DNA of 64,000 bases from Pacificoceanicola sp049803835 (GCF_049803835.1 NZ_JBNAGK010000008.1:195756-259755); one strand, 5' to 3'; shown: positions 7,890-16,932, counted from the first letter of the stretch. Notes: generated by a model from the sequence alone, not told the origin. Made by a program: numbers and translations.

Positions 7890-10298
7890 ATGGAATTGCC
7901 CGCTTCCCTTCAGGACTGGTTCGACAGTCGCGGCTGGTCCGTGCATCCGCATCAGCTTGCCATGCTGGCGCGGGCAGAGGATCCGTCGCTCCTGCTGATT
8001 GCGCCGACCGGGGGCGGCAAGACCCTGGCGGGGTTCCTGCCGAGCTTATGCGAACTGGCAGATGGCGGGTTCGATGGCCTGCATACGCTGTATGTCTCGC
8101 CTTTGAAGGCTTTGGCGGCGGATATCCGGCGCAACCTGCGCATACCCATCGAGGAGGCGGGCCTGCCGATCCGGGTGGAGGATCGCACCGGCGATACCTC
8201 CTACACCCAGAAGCGGCGGCAGCGGGCCGATCCGCCGCATATCCTGCTGACGACGCCGGAATCGCTGGCCCTGCTGGTGAGCTACGAGGATGCGCCGCGA
8301 ATGTTTGCCGGTCTGCGACGGGTGGTGGTCGACGAGATTCACGCCTTGGCGGAGAGCAAGCGCGGCGATCAGCTCATGCTGGCGCTGGCGCGGCTGCAAA
8401 GGCTGTGTCCCGGGCTGCGGCGTGTCGGGCTTTCGGCGACGGTCGAGGACCCGCCGGCGCTGGCGTCCTTTCTTGCCCGGCATCCCGATCCCTGCGAGAT
8501 CATCCTCGCCGATCCCGGCCCCGAGCCGGATATCGCCATGCTGGAGGTGGACGCGCCGCCGCCCTGGTCCGGAGGCGGGGCCGCCTATGCCATTCCCGCC
8601 GTGCTGGAGGCGGTAAAGCAGCACCGGACGACGCTGATCTTCCACAACACCCGGGCGCAGGCGGAAATCTTCTTTCACAACCTCTGGCTCGCCAACGAGG
8701 ACGCGCTGCCCATCGGCATCCATCACGGATCGCTCGACCGGCAGCAACGGGAGAAGGTCGAGGCAGCGATGGTCGCCGGGCAGCTCAGGGCCATCGTCTG
8801 CACGGGCTCGCTCGATCTCGGCATCGACTGGGGGGACGTGGACCTCGTGATCCAGGTCGGCGCGCCGAAGAACGTCAAGCGGCTCGTCCAGCGGATCGGG
8901 CGGGCGAACCATCGCTACAACGCGCCATCGAAGGCGCTGCTGGTGCCGGCGAACCGCTTCGAGGTGGTCGAATGCGTGGCGGCGCTGGAAGCGGTCAAGG
9001 CCCGGGATCTGGATGGCGAGCCGCGCGGGCCCGGGCCGCTGGACGTGTTGTGCCAGCATATCCTGATCGCGGCCTGCTCCGGCCCGTTCGAGGCATCGGA
9101 CCTCTACGACGAGATGCGCAGCGCCGGACCTTACGCCGCGCTCGACCGGGCGACCTTCGACGCCTGCCTCGATTTCTGCGCCACCGGCGGCTATGCGCTG
9201 CGCGCCTATGATCAGTGGAAGCGGCTGCTGCAGCGCCCGGACGGACTGTGGCAGCTGCGTGACCCGCGCTCCGCCCTGCGCATCCGCCAGAACATCGGCA
9301 CCATTCAGGACGTCGACACCCTGAAAGTGCGCTGGAAGGGGCGTGGCGGGGCGCCTTTAGGCGAGGTGGAGGAGAGCTTTGCCGCCAGCCTGACGCCGGG
9401 TGACACCTTCCTGATCGGCGGGCAGATCGTGCGCTATGACCGGCTGCGCGAAATGGTGGTGGAGGTGACGCGGGACGTGGCGAAGAAGCCCAAGATCGCG
9501 GTGTTCAACGGCACGAAGTTCTCCACTTCCACACAGCTCTCCGAACGCATCCTGCGGATGTTTCAGGCGCGCGACTTCGGGCGGCTCCCGGGACATACGG
9601 CGGACTGGCTGCGGCTGCAGTCGGACGTGAGCAAGCTGCCGGTGCCCGGGCGTCTGCTGATCGAGACCTTCCTGCATGACGGACGCGAGAACATGGTCGT
9701 CTATGGCTTTGCCGGGCGGAATGCGCAGCAGACATTGGGTCTGCTGCTGACGAAGCGCATGGAGGAACTGGGCCTCGCGCCCATGGGATTCGTCAGCACA
9801 GACTACGCGACGTTGATCTGGGGACTGGATGCGGTGGGGCACCCTGCCGGGCTGTTCGACCTGGAAGCGCTGGAAGCGGGACTGGACGGCTGGCTCGCGG
9901 GAAACGCCGTCATGAAGCGCACCTTCCGGGCCTCGGCGACCATCGCCGGGCTGATCGAGCGGCGCCTGGGCGGCCAAAAGAAGACCGGGCGGCAGGCGAC
10001 CATGTCCTCCGACATCCTCTATGACACGCTTCTGAAATACGATCCCGAACACCTGATGATGCGTGTGACGCGCATGGAGGCGATGCGGGGCCTGGTGGAT
10101 TTCTCCCGTATCCGGGAGATGTGCGCCCGGGTTGGCGACCGGATCGACCATGTGCCTCTGACCCGGATTTCGCCGCTGTCGGCTCCGCTGTTCCTGGAAC
10201 CGGGGCGGGTGCCGGTGAACGGCGGCGCGGATGAGCGACTGCTGGACGAGGAGGTCACGCGGCTTCTGAAGGAAAGCGGGCTGGCCGGTGTCGGGTGA
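7890..10298 (+). CDS. Ligase-associated DNA damage response DEXH-box helicase
   Basis: An 802-residue superfamily 2 helicase of the Lhr-like group that normally sits with a bacterial ATP-dependent DNA ligase, an MBL-fold exonuclease and PdeM. The Walker A motif APTGGGKT is at residues 38-45, DEIH at 148-151, SAT and the C-terminal RecA domain (CTGSLDLGIDW, QRIGRANHR) follow, then a long Lhr-type C-terminal region. The ATG at 7890 starts MELPASLQDWF. A DUF1203 gene and pdeM follow on the same strand, but neither ligase nor exonuclease is adjacent: the upstream neighbour is an unrelated minus-strand CoA-transferase gene. Confidence 0.93.
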   Translation: MELPASLQDWFDSRGWSVHPHQLAMLARAEDPSLLLIAPTGGGKTLAGFLPSLCELADGGFDGLHTLYVSPLKALAADIRRNLRIPIEEAGLPIRVEDRTGDTSYTQKRRQRADPPHILLTTPESLALLVSYEDAPRMFAGLRRVVVDEIHALAESKRGDQLMLALARLQRLCPGLRRVGLSATVEDPPALASFLARHPDPCEIILADPGPEPDIAMLEVDAPPPWSGGGAAYAIPAVLEAVKQHRTTLIFHNTRAQAEIFFHNLWLANEDALPIGIHHGSLDRQQREKVEAAMVAGQLRAIVCTGSLDLGIDWGDVDLVIQVGAPKNVKRLVQRIGRANHRYNAPSKALLVPANRFEVVECVAALEAVKARDLDGEPRGPGPLDVLCQHILIAACSGPFEASDLYDEMRSAGPYAALDRATFDACLDFCATGGYALRAYDQWKRLLQRPDGLWQLRDPRSALRIRQNIGTIQDVDTLKVRWKGRGGAPLGEVEESFAASLTPGDTFLIGGQIVRYDRLREMVVEVTRDVAKKPKIAVFNGTKFSTSTQLSERILRMFQARDFGRLPGHTADWLRLQSDVSKLPVPGRLLIETFLHDGRENMVVYGFAGRNAQQTLGLLLTKRMEELGLAPMGFVSTDYATLIWGLDAVGHPAGLFDLEALEAGLDGWLAGNAVMKRTFRASATIAGLIERRLGGQKKTGRQATMSSDILYDTLLKYDPEHLMMRVTRMEAMRGLVDFSRIREMCARVGDRIDHVPLTRISPLSAPLFLEPGRVPVNGGADERLLDEEVTRLLKESGLAGVG

Positions 10299-10379
10299 TA
10301 CGGATTGCGCAGGAAACGGGCTGAACCGGGCGGCGCGACAGGCTCAGGTGGGCGGACAACACGTCAGGAGCCGACCCAC

Positions 10380-10847
10380 ATGCCTTTCCAGATCCACGCC
10401 CTTCCCGCAGCGCAATTCGCGCCGCTCTTTACCCTCGACGACACCGCGCTGGCCGCGCGGAATGCCCGCCGGATGACCGTCAACGAACATCCCGGCGTGC
10501 CCTGCCGCGTGAGCCTCGCCGATGCGGAGGTCGGCGAGACGGTGCTGCTCGTGAACCACTGCCACCTGGATGTCGCCTCGCCCTATCGCGCGTTCCACGC
10601 GATCTACGTGCGCGAGACCGCGGTGCAGGCACAGCCGCCGCGCGGCGCGGTGCCGGACGTCCTGCAGCGGCGCCTGATCTCGCTGCGCGGGTTCGACACC
10701 GATGGCATGATGGTCGTGGCGGAGGTGCTGGAGGGTACGGCCCTGGCTGATGCTTTGCCCAAGGTATTCGACGACCGTTCGGTGGATGTCGTGCACCTGC
10801 ACTACGCCAAGCCCGGATGCTACGCCGCCCGGGTGACGCGCACCTGA
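10380..10847 (+). CDS. DUF1203 domain protein
   Basis: A 155-residue protein of the DUF1203 family, function unknown. Family features are the C-RVSLADAEVGETVLLVNHCH stretch, SPYRAFHAIYVRE and the C-terminal VVHLHYAKPGCYAARVTR. The ATG at 10380 follows CAGGAGCCGACCCAC, which contains an AGGAG ribosome site. It lies between the repair helicase and pdeM, 81 bp from the former and 39 bp from the latter, so it may be co-transcribed. No link of DUF1203 to DNA repair is known to me. Confidence 0.85.
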   Translation: MPFQIHALPAAQFAPLFTLDDTALAARNARRMTVNEHPGVPCRVSLADAEVGETVLLVNHCHLDVASPYRAFHAIYVRETAVQAQPPRGAVPDVLQRRLISLRGFDTDGMMVVAEVLEGTALADALPKVFDDRSVDVVHLHYAKPGCYAARVTRT

Positions 10848-10886
10848 CCCTTGCCGCGCCGCCTCAGCCGTGGCAAGGAACAAGGC

Positions 10887-11546
10887 ATGAACACCCATGC
10901 CTTCAGTTTCCACGGCGCGGCGCTGGTCGCCTTGCCCTCCGGTGCCCTGTTCTGGCCGGAGGAGCGCCTGCTGGTGGTGTCGGACCTGCATCTGGGCAAA
11001 AGCGCCCGCCTGTCGGCCGTCGGCGGCGCACAGCTGCCGCCCTACGAAGGCCGCGACACGCTGCAGCGGCTGGAGCGCGACATCGAGGCGACGGGGGCAC
11101 GGCGGGTGATCTGCCTCGGCGACAGCTTCGATGCGCCGGAAATCGAGAGTGCCCTGCCCGAAGAAGAGCGGCTCTGGATCACGCGGCTGCAGGCCGGGCG
11201 GGACTGGACCTGGATCGAGGGCAACCACGATCCCGGCCCGGTGGCGCTCGGAGGGGCGCATCGGGAGGCGGTGGTCCTCGGACCGCTCACCTTCCGGCAT
11301 GTCGCGGGCGAAACGCCCGGCGAGGTGTCCGGGCATTACCACCCCAAGGCCCGGCTTGCGCTGCGCGGGCGGAGCCTGTCGCGGCCCTGTTTCCTCGTCG
11401 ATGCGACGCGGCTGATCCTGCCCGCGTTCGGGTCCTATACCGGCGGGCTGTGCTGCAGCCGGGCGCCGCTGGCGGGACTGATGGGCGACGGGGCTCAGGC
11501 GATCCTGACGGGGGCGCGGGTCGTGGCGATCCCGATGCCGCGATAA
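10887..11546 (+). CDS. pdeM: Ligase-associated DNA damage response endonuclease PdeM
   Basis: A 219-residue calcineurin-like metallophosphoesterase. All metal-binding motifs are visible: SDLHLGKSA near residue 32, GDSFD, GNHD and GHYHPKA. In many bacteria PdeM is encoded with an ATP-dependent DNA ligase, an MBL exonuclease and a DEXH helicase as a DNA damage response set; here only the helicase remains nearby. The ATG at 10887 follows AAGGAACAAGGC. A long two-part hairpin begins 14 bp after the stop. Confidence 0.92.
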   Translation: MNTHAFSFHGAALVALPSGALFWPEERLLVVSDLHLGKSARLSAVGGAQLPPYEGRDTLQRLERDIEATGARRVICLGDSFDAPEIESALPEEERLWITRLQAGRDWTWIEGNHDPGPVALGGAHREAVVLGPLTFRHVAGETPGEVSGHYHPKARLALRGRSLSRPCFLVDATRLILPAFGSYTGGLCCSRAPLAGLMGDGAQAILTGARVVAIPMPR

Positions 11547-11560
11547 AGCGCCCCGCCTTG

Positions 11561-11621
11561 AACCTGCGCTACAAATACCCGTCGCACCTGCGGTGCGATC
11601 GGGACATTTTTGGCGCAGGTT
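11561..11621. repeat. 61-nt two-stem hairpin after pdeM
   Basis: Outer arms AACCTGCGC (11561-11569) and GCGCAGGTT (11613-11621) pair perfectly. Inner arms CCCGTCGCAC (11578-11587) and GTGCGATCGGG (11593-11603) pair with one bulged T, around loop CTGCG. The internal loop AAAT/ATTT can also pair. There is no U-run after it, so it is not a plain Rho-independent terminator. Confidence 0.6.
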
Positions 11622-11686
11622 GTTTCAGGTAAATGGCGGGACGCTGCAGGCTTGCCAAGGGCGCGGCGGCGTGCGCGTATGGCGGC

Positions 11687-12091
11687 ATGGACCGGATACA
11701 GCAGAGTTTCGCCCGGCAGGGCATGATGGCCACGCTTGGCGCGCGGATCGACGCGGTGCAGCCCGGGGCCGTCACCCTTTCCGCGCCGATCACGCCCGGG
11801 ACCTCGCAGCAGCAGGGCTTCGGCCACGCGGCGCTGAGTTTCGCCCTCGGCGACACGGCGGCGGGCTACGCCGCGCTGAGCGTGATCCCGGAGGGGTTCG
11901 AGGTGGTGACTTCGGAGATCAAGATCCACCTGCTGTCACCCGCGATCGGGGAGCGTCTGGTGGCACGCGGGCGCGTGGTGAAGCCGGGGCGGCGATTGGT
12001 GGTGGTCACCGCGGAGGTTTTCGCGCTGCGCGACGGCGCGGAAAAACAGGTGGCGCTGCTGACCGGGACGATGGTGCCCGTGCCGGTCTGA
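11687..12091 (+). CDS. PaaI-type hotdog-fold thioesterase
   Basis: A 134-residue single hotdog domain of the PaaI family. It carries the helix signature GFGHAALSFALGDTAAGYAAL, with Asp in the expected active-site region, then a beta-sheet with EVVTSEIKIHLLSPAIGERLVARGRVV. Members hydrolyse acyl-CoA thioesters; substrate unknown. I chose ATG at 11687 (MDRIQQSFARQG); starts further upstream would overlap low-complexity sequence. It follows the pdeM hairpin and precedes a composite repeat element. Confidence 0.85.
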   Translation: MDRIQQSFARQGMMATLGARIDAVQPGAVTLSAPITPGTSQQQGFGHAALSFALGDTAAGYAALSVIPEGFEVVTSEIKIHLLSPAIGERLVARGRVVKPGRRLVVVTAEVFALRDGAEKQVALLTGTMVPVPV

Positions 12092-12122
12092 GGGGTTTCG
12101 CCGCCCTGCGGGCGTCGACAAA

Positions 12123-12216
12123 GGGCGCGTCTCCTGCCGGAGCCGCGCCCTCGGGGGCTCCGCCCCCACGAGACCCTGCGGGCCTCTCCCCGGGAGTATT
12201 TTCCAAAGAGAAGAAA
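12123..12216. repeat. Composite intergenic element, second copy
   Basis: An outer hairpin (GGGCGCG 12123-12129 / CGCGCCC 12144-12150), the palindrome GGGGGCTCCGCCCCC (about 12153-12167) and GGAGTATTTTCCAAAGAGAA (from 12193) occur in the same order as at 7776-7846. It lies between convergent genes (hotdog thioesterase and folD). Confidence 0.65.
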
Positions 12217-12254
12217 CAGGGGACGCCGCATCGCTCCGCGACGTCCCGCAGGGT

Positions 12255-13154
12255 TCAGACGGTCAGACCTTCCGGTTCCGGCAACCCGTGGGCACGGCAG
12301 CAGGCGGTGAGCGTGTTGGCGAGCAGGCAGGCAATGGTCATCGGACCCACGCCACCCGGAACCGGGGTAATCGCCCCCGCAACCTCGCGGGCGCCGGCAA
12401 AGTCCACATCGCCCAGCAGCTGCGTCTTGCCGGGTTTGTCCGGGTGCGGGACCCGGGTGATGCCGACGTCGATCACCGTGGCGCCCGGCTTCACCCATTC
12501 GGCCTTGACCATCCCGGCCCGGCCGACCGCCGCGACGAGAATGTCCGCCCGCTGGCACACCGCCGCCAGATCGCGGGTGCGCGAGTGGGCGATGGTCACG
12601 GTGCAGTTCTGCTGCAGCAAGAGCTGCGCCATCGGCTTTCCGAAGAGGTTGGAGCGCCCGACGACCACGGCCTCCATCCCGGACATATCGGCGATCCGGT
12701 CGCGCAGCAGCATCAGGCAGCCCAGCGGCGTGCAGGACACCAGCCCCTTCTCGCCGCTGGCCAGCAGCCCGGCGTTCACCACGCTGAGACCGTCCACATC
12801 CTTGGCCGGGTCGATCCGGGCCACCACGGCCCGTTCGTCGAGATGATCCGGGACCGGGAACTGGCACAGGATGCCATGCACCGCCGGGTCCGCGTTCAGC
12901 CGGTCGATCAGCGCGAACAGGTCTGCCTCGGAGACATCCGCGGGCAGTTTGTGCTCGAAGGAGGCCATACCGACCTCGACGGTCTGCTTGTGCTTGGCCG
13001 CCACGTAGACCTCGCTGGCCGGGTCCTCTCCGACCAGCACCACCGCCAGGCCCGGGGTGATGCCATGCGCGTCCTTGAGCCGCGCCACATGGCCCGCCAC
13101 CTTCTCGCGCACGGACTCCGCGAAGGCCTTTCCGTCGATCACCGTTGCCGTCAT
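12255..13154 (-). CDS. folD: Bifunctional methylenetetrahydrofolate dehydrogenase/cyclohydrolase
   Basis: A 299-residue FolD, interconverting 5,10-methylene-, methenyl- and 10-formyl-tetrahydrofolate with NADP. The substrate-channel signature YVAAKHKQTVEVGM with catalytic Lys, the GILCQFPVPDHLDE loop, DVDGLSVVNAG, VVGRSNLFGKPMAQLL and the C-terminal PVPGGVGPMTIACLLANT are all present. The ATG at 13154 has AAGGAATG upstream. Together with fhs just upstream (179 bp gap containing the fhs terminator) it forms the one-carbon unit of the window. Confidence 0.97.
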   Translation of the reverse strand: MTATVIDGKAFAESVREKVAGHVARLKDAHGITPGLAVVLVGEDPASEVYVAAKHKQTVEVGMASFEHKLPADVSEADLFALIDRLNADPAVHGILCQFPVPDHLDERAVVARIDPAKDVDGLSVVNAGLLASGEKGLVSCTPLGCLMLLRDRIADMSGMEAVVVGRSNLFGKPMAQLLLQQNCTVTIAHSRTRDLAAVCQRADILVAAVGRAGMVKAEWVKPGATVIDVGITRVPHPDKPGKTQLLGDVDFAGAREVAGAITPVPGGVGPMTIACLLANTLTACCRAHGLPEPEGLTV

Positions 13155-13295
13155 GCGTTCATTCCTTCCTTGCCGGGGAGCGCGCCCCTGCTTCGTCTCT
13201 GTCCAAATGTCGCGATCCGACCTACCCGCCCACGCAACGCCGATCAAGCGCGCGAGGCGGGACGGTGGGCGGGGCGATGTTCCGGATTTGAAAAA

Positions 13296-13323
13296 GCCGG
13301 GACGAGCGCCTGCCCGTCCCGGC
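13296..13323 (-). terminator. Rho-independent terminator of fhs
   Basis: On the minus strand a perfect 9-bp stem GCCGGGACG / CGTCCCGGC is followed directly by TTTTT, ten bases past the fhs stop. It separates fhs from folD. Confidence 0.8.
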
Positions 13324-13332
13324 CCGTGTTCG

Positions 13333-15009
13333 TCAGAACAGGCCTTCGATCAGCCCTGCGTCGTTGAGGCGGATCGTCTCCGACGCGGGCACGCGCGGCA
13401 GGCCCGGCATGGTCATGATCTCGCCGCAGATCACCACGACAAAGCCCGCGCCCGCCGAGAGCCGCACTTCGCGGATCGGCACCGAGTGGCCGGTCGGTGC
13501 GCCGCGGCGGTTCGGGTCGGTGGTGAAGCTGTACTGCGTCTTCGCCATGCAGATCGGCAGGTTGCCGAAGCCCGCGTCTTCCCATTCCTTGAGCTGCGTG
13601 CGGATCTTGCCGTCCGCCAGCACCTCGTCCGCGTGGTAGATCGACTTCGCGATGCGCTCGATCTTCTTGAAGAGCGGCATGTCGTCGGCGTAGAGCGGCG
13701 CGAACTGGCTCACGCCGCTGTCGGCGATCTGTGCCACGCGGGTTGCCAGCTCCTGCGAGCCTTCCGAGCCGAGCTCCCAGTGCCGCGACAGGATTGCTTC
13801 GGAGCCCTGGCCCTTGACGTAATCCTTGACCGCCTGGATCTCCGCCTCGGTGTCCTTGACGAAGTGGTTGATCGCCACGACCACCGGCACGCCGAACTGC
13901 TTGAGGTTGCCGATGTGACGGCCGAGGTTGGCGCAGCCCGCCTTCACCGCGTCGACGTTCTCCTCGCCGAGGTCGGCTTTGGCAACGCCGCCGTTCATCT
14001 TCATCGCGCGCACCGTGGCGACCAGCACCACGCAGTCGGGCGCCAGCCCGGCCTTGCGGCACTTGATGTTCATGAACTTCTCGGCCCCGAGGTCCGCGCC
14101 GAAGCCGGCTTCGGTCACCACGTAGTCGGCCAGCTTGAGCGCCGTCGTGGTCGCGATGACGGAGTTGCAGCCATGCGCGATGTTGGCGAACGGGCCGCCG
14201 TGCACGAAGGCCGGGTTGTTCTCAAGCGTCTGGACGAGGTTCGGCTGCATCGCGTCCTTCAGCAGAACGGTCATCGCGCCGTCCGCCTTGATGTCGCGGC
14301 AATAGATCGGCGAGCGGTCGCGGCGGTAGGCCACGATCATGTCGCCAAGACGCTTTTCGAGGTCCTCGAGATCGTTGGACAGGCACAGGATCGCCATGAC
14401 CTCGGAAGCCACGGTGATGTCGAAGCCGGTCTGGCGCGGGAAGCCGTTGGCGACGCCGCCGAGTGAGGTCACAACGTCACGCAGCGCGCGGTCGTTCATG
14501 TCGAGCACCCGGCGCCAGGTCACGCGGCGCTCGTCGATCTGCAGCTCGTTGCCCCAGTAGATGTGGTTGTCGATCATCGCCGAGAGCAGGTTGTGCGCGG
14601 CGGTGATGGCATGGAAGTCGCCGGTGAAATGGAGGTTCATGTCCTCCATCGGTACGATCTGCGACTTGCCGCCGCCAGCCGCGCCACCCTTCATGCCGAA
14701 GTTCGGTCCGAGCGAGGCTTCGCGGATACAGACCGCCGCTTTCTTGCCGATGCGGTTCAGACCGTCGCCGAGGCCCACGGTGGTCGTGGTCTTGCCCTCG
14801 CCCGCCGGCGTCGGGTTGATCGCGGTGACGAGGATCAGCTTGCCATTCGGGCGATCTTTGACGGAGTTGATGAAATCCTGGTTCACCTTCGCCTTGTCAT
14901 GGCCGTAGGGGACGAGGTTCTCGTAGGCGATGCCGAGCTTTTCGCCGATCTCCTTGATCGGCAGCTTGGTGGCTTCGCGGGCGATTTCGATGTCGGTCTT
15001 GAAGGCCAT
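13333..15009 (-). CDS. fhs: Formate--tetrahydrofolate ligase
   Basis: A 558-residue formyltetrahydrofolate synthetase, making 10-formyl-THF from formate and THF at the cost of ATP. The P-loop PTPAGEGKTTT is at residues 67-77, followed by REASLGPNFGMKGGAAGGG, GDFHAITAAHNLL, NPAFVHGGPFANIAHGCNS and VTEAGFGADLGAEKF, all typical. The length matches the family. Its own terminator separates it from folD, but the functional pairing with folD is clear. In marine Rhodobacteraceae this pathway often supports C1 oxidation of methylated compounds; that is inference here. Confidence 0.97.
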   Translation of the reverse strand: MAFKTDIEIAREATKLPIKEIGEKLGIAYENLVPYGHDKAKVNQDFINSVKDRPNGKLILVTAINPTPAGEGKTTTTVGLGDGLNRIGKKAAVCIREASLGPNFGMKGGAAGGGKSQIVPMEDMNLHFTGDFHAITAAHNLLSAMIDNHIYWGNELQIDERRVTWRRVLDMNDRALRDVVTSLGGVANGFPRQTGFDITVASEVMAILCLSNDLEDLEKRLGDMIVAYRRDRSPIYCRDIKADGAMTVLLKDAMQPNLVQTLENNPAFVHGGPFANIAHGCNSVIATTTALKLADYVVTEAGFGADLGAEKFMNIKCRKAGLAPDCVVLVATVRAMKMNGGVAKADLGEENVDAVKAGCANLGRHIGNLKQFGVPVVVAINHFVKDTEAEIQAVKDYVKGQGSEAILSRHWELGSEGSQELATRVAQIADSGVSQFAPLYADDMPLFKKIERIAKSIYHADEVLADGKIRTQLKEWEDAGFGNLPICMAKTQYSFTTDPNRRGAPTGHSVPIREVRLSAGAGFVVVICGEIMTMPGLPRVPASETIRLNDAGLIEGLF

Positions 15010-15192
15010 TCTGGGTGCAGTCCTGTTGGGTAGGGGTTGGGCGGTGTTCACGCGAAGGCTTACCCGCCCGTTTCTCCCGATGTCTCTGCGAATCCGACCT
15101 TTCTCGCGCAATGTGCGGCGCGGGACGTTCCGGGCAGGCGCGGAATTGCGCCTTTCGGAAACGCCGGTCGCGCTGATGAGACAGGACAGCGC

Positions 15193-15780
15193 TCAGCCGT
15201 GCGGCTGCCAGTGCCTCTGCCCGGGGATGTGCAGCGTGAGGATGTCCCCCACCGCAACACGCCCTTCGCGCGCCACCCAGGCAGTTACACCCCTATGCCC
15301 CTCCGCCGCAGGCTTGAACCCCTTGGCTGGATCGCCAAGCACATGCCGCAGGCTCTTCGCGGGGAACTGGCAGGGCTGGTTGAGCATGTCGATGGCGACC
15401 GTCGCGCCGGAGGGTGCCTGCAGCCGGGAGGACGGCGGCACATGGCTGAAATCGCGGATACCGCGAATGACCATGGACGCCCCGAGCCGCGCCGGATCGA
15501 GCGCATCCACCCCCATGGTCCCGGCGATGACGGCGAGTTCCTCCTCGGAGACGATGCTGAGCTGCCGCTCGTTGCGGATCTCCGTCCCCTTCGGATATTG
15601 CGTCTTCACCCGGCTACAGGACGCCCGCGTCAGCCCGCCATGCACCGACCCCGCGATGCCGTCGAAGCGCAGATCGAGCGCGTCCCGCACCTCCGACAGC
15701 AGTTCCTCGCGGTCCATGGTGGTGACGACGCCGAGCCAGGTGACTTCAGCGGTGTAATCGGTGGCAATCAGGGCAGGCAT
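15193..15780 (-). CDS. MOSC domain protein
   Basis: A 195-residue MOSC (molybdenum cofactor sulfurase C-terminal-like) domain protein. VHGGLTRASCSRV contains the conserved Cys in the MOSC position, with IVSEEELAVIAGTMGVD and GASMVIRGI, SGATVAIDMLNQPC and GRVAVGDILTLHIP after it. Stand-alone MOSC proteins are sulfur-carrier or molybdenum-cofactor-linked; the role is unproven. The ATG is at 15780. It lies 28 bp from the tam stop, so both may be one transcript. Confidence 0.85.
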   Translation of the reverse strand: MPALIATDYTAEVTWLGVVTTMDREELLSEVRDALDLRFDGIAGSVHGGLTRASCSRVKTQYPKGTEIRNERQLSIVSEEELAVIAGTMGVDALDPARLGASMVIRGIRDFSHVPPSSRLQAPSGATVAIDMLNQPCQFPAKSLRHVLGDPAKGFKPAAEGHRGVTAWVAREGRVAVGDILTLHIPGQRHWQPHG

Positions 15781-15807
15781 GGGCGCTCCGGTTGGTAGGG
15801 CGGGGTT

Positions 15808-16602
15808 TCACCCCGCATCCGTGGTGAGGGTAAAGAACATCCGGCGGAACGGAAACAGCACGCCGCCATCCGGACCGGACGGATAGGCCTTGCCAATGAC
15901 CTCTTCATAGGCGGCGATCAGCGTGGCTTGTTCGTCCGGCTCCAGCGCGGACAGGATCGGCCGCGCAAAGGTGCTCTCCGAGAACCGCCGCACCGGGTGG
16001 CCTTCCTCGCTCGGCGGCAGCGGCTGGTAATACTCGGTTTCCCAAAGATCGAACGCGCCAAGCCCGCGCAGCAGATGATGATACTCGGCGGGCAGCAGCA
16101 CGGCGGGAAGGCTGTCGTGGTCGATCCGCCCGGGGAACAGCTCATCCGCGAGACTCAGCCAGAGCCGGTGCGAGGGCGCGCGGTTCTGATGCGGCACCTG
16201 CACCGCCAACGTGCCGCCGGGGGCCAGCAGTCCCGCCAGCCGCGGCAGAAGCGTCTCGTGCCCTTTCAGCCACTGCAGCGCTGCGTTGGAAAAGATCAGC
16301 CCGGCGGGCGCTTCGGGCACCGGCGCCCAGTCGGCGATATCGCCCTCGATCAGCGCGTCATAGGCCCCGGTGTCCAGCGCCTTCTTCAGCATCGCGGGCG
16401 AGGTGTCGACGCCCACCAGCCGACCCGCCCCGAGCCGCGTCCGCAGGACCGGCCCCGCCGGCCCGTTGCCGCATCCAAGGTCATAGGTCGTGGCGTTGTC
16501 CGGCACCTTTGGCACCCGCGCCAGCAGGTCCAGCGCAGGCCGCAGCCTGAGCCCCGCGTATTCCGCGTAGAGGCCGGGATTCCAATCGGTCTGGGTGGTC
16601 AT
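15808..16602 (-). CDS. tam: Trans-aconitate 2-methyltransferase
   Basis: A 264-residue SAM-dependent methyltransferase closely resembling E. coli Tam (252 residues): it begins WNPGLYAEYAGLRLRPALDLLARVP and has motif I DLGCGNGPAG, GVDTSPAML, GDIADWAP, IFSNAALQWL and LLAPGGTLAVQVPHQ, each aligned in order to Tam. The enzyme detoxifies trans-aconitate by methyl ester formation. The ATG is at 16602; upstream in-frame sequence is repeat DNA and not part of the protein. It is followed by the MOSC gene. Confidence 0.85.
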   Translation of the reverse strand: MTTQTDWNPGLYAEYAGLRLRPALDLLARVPKVPDNATTYDLGCGNGPAGPVLRTRLGAGRLVGVDTSPAMLKKALDTGAYDALIEGDIADWAPVPEAPAGLIFSNAALQWLKGHETLLPRLAGLLAPGGTLAVQVPHQNRAPSHRLWLSLADELFPGRIDHDSLPAVLLPAEYHHLLRGLGAFDLWETEYYQPLPPSEEGHPVRRFSESTFARPILSALEPDEQATLIAAYEEVIGKAYPSGPDGGVLFPFRRMFFTLTTDAG

Positions 16603-16932
16603 CGGGCGGTTCCTGAAAGTCGGGGAGCGTTTGCACTTTACTGAATGCCAAGGCGGCAGAGCGTGCAAGCGAGAAGCGGGGAAACATCGCCGTGACAGGA
16701 CTCTCAGCGCGTCGCAGTCCCGGGACCGCGACGGACCGGGCAACCCCGGGGCCCCGCCCGTTCGCCCCTCAAACCGTGCTGCGCACGTTCGATGCTGCAA
16801 TAGCCTTGCTTTTGCGGGCGCATCTCATACCGGAGAGTTTGCCGGCTGCGCCGGACCGGGGCAACCCCGGGGCTCCGCCCGTTCGCCCCTCAAACTCTCC
16901 ACCGGAGAGTTTGCCGCTTCGCGGACCGGGGC
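16603..16932. repeat. Gene-free 330 bp with 42-bp direct repeats and alternative hairpins
   Basis: A repeat running from GGACCGGG to GCCCCTCAAAC occurs at 16733-16774 and 16853-16894, with one indel and one substitution between copies; a partial third copy starts at 16922. GGAGAGTTTG (16832-16841 and 16904-16913) can pair with CAAACTCTCC (16891-16900) in two mutually exclusive ways. I see no gene here; hisG ends at 16933. Confidence 0.7.
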
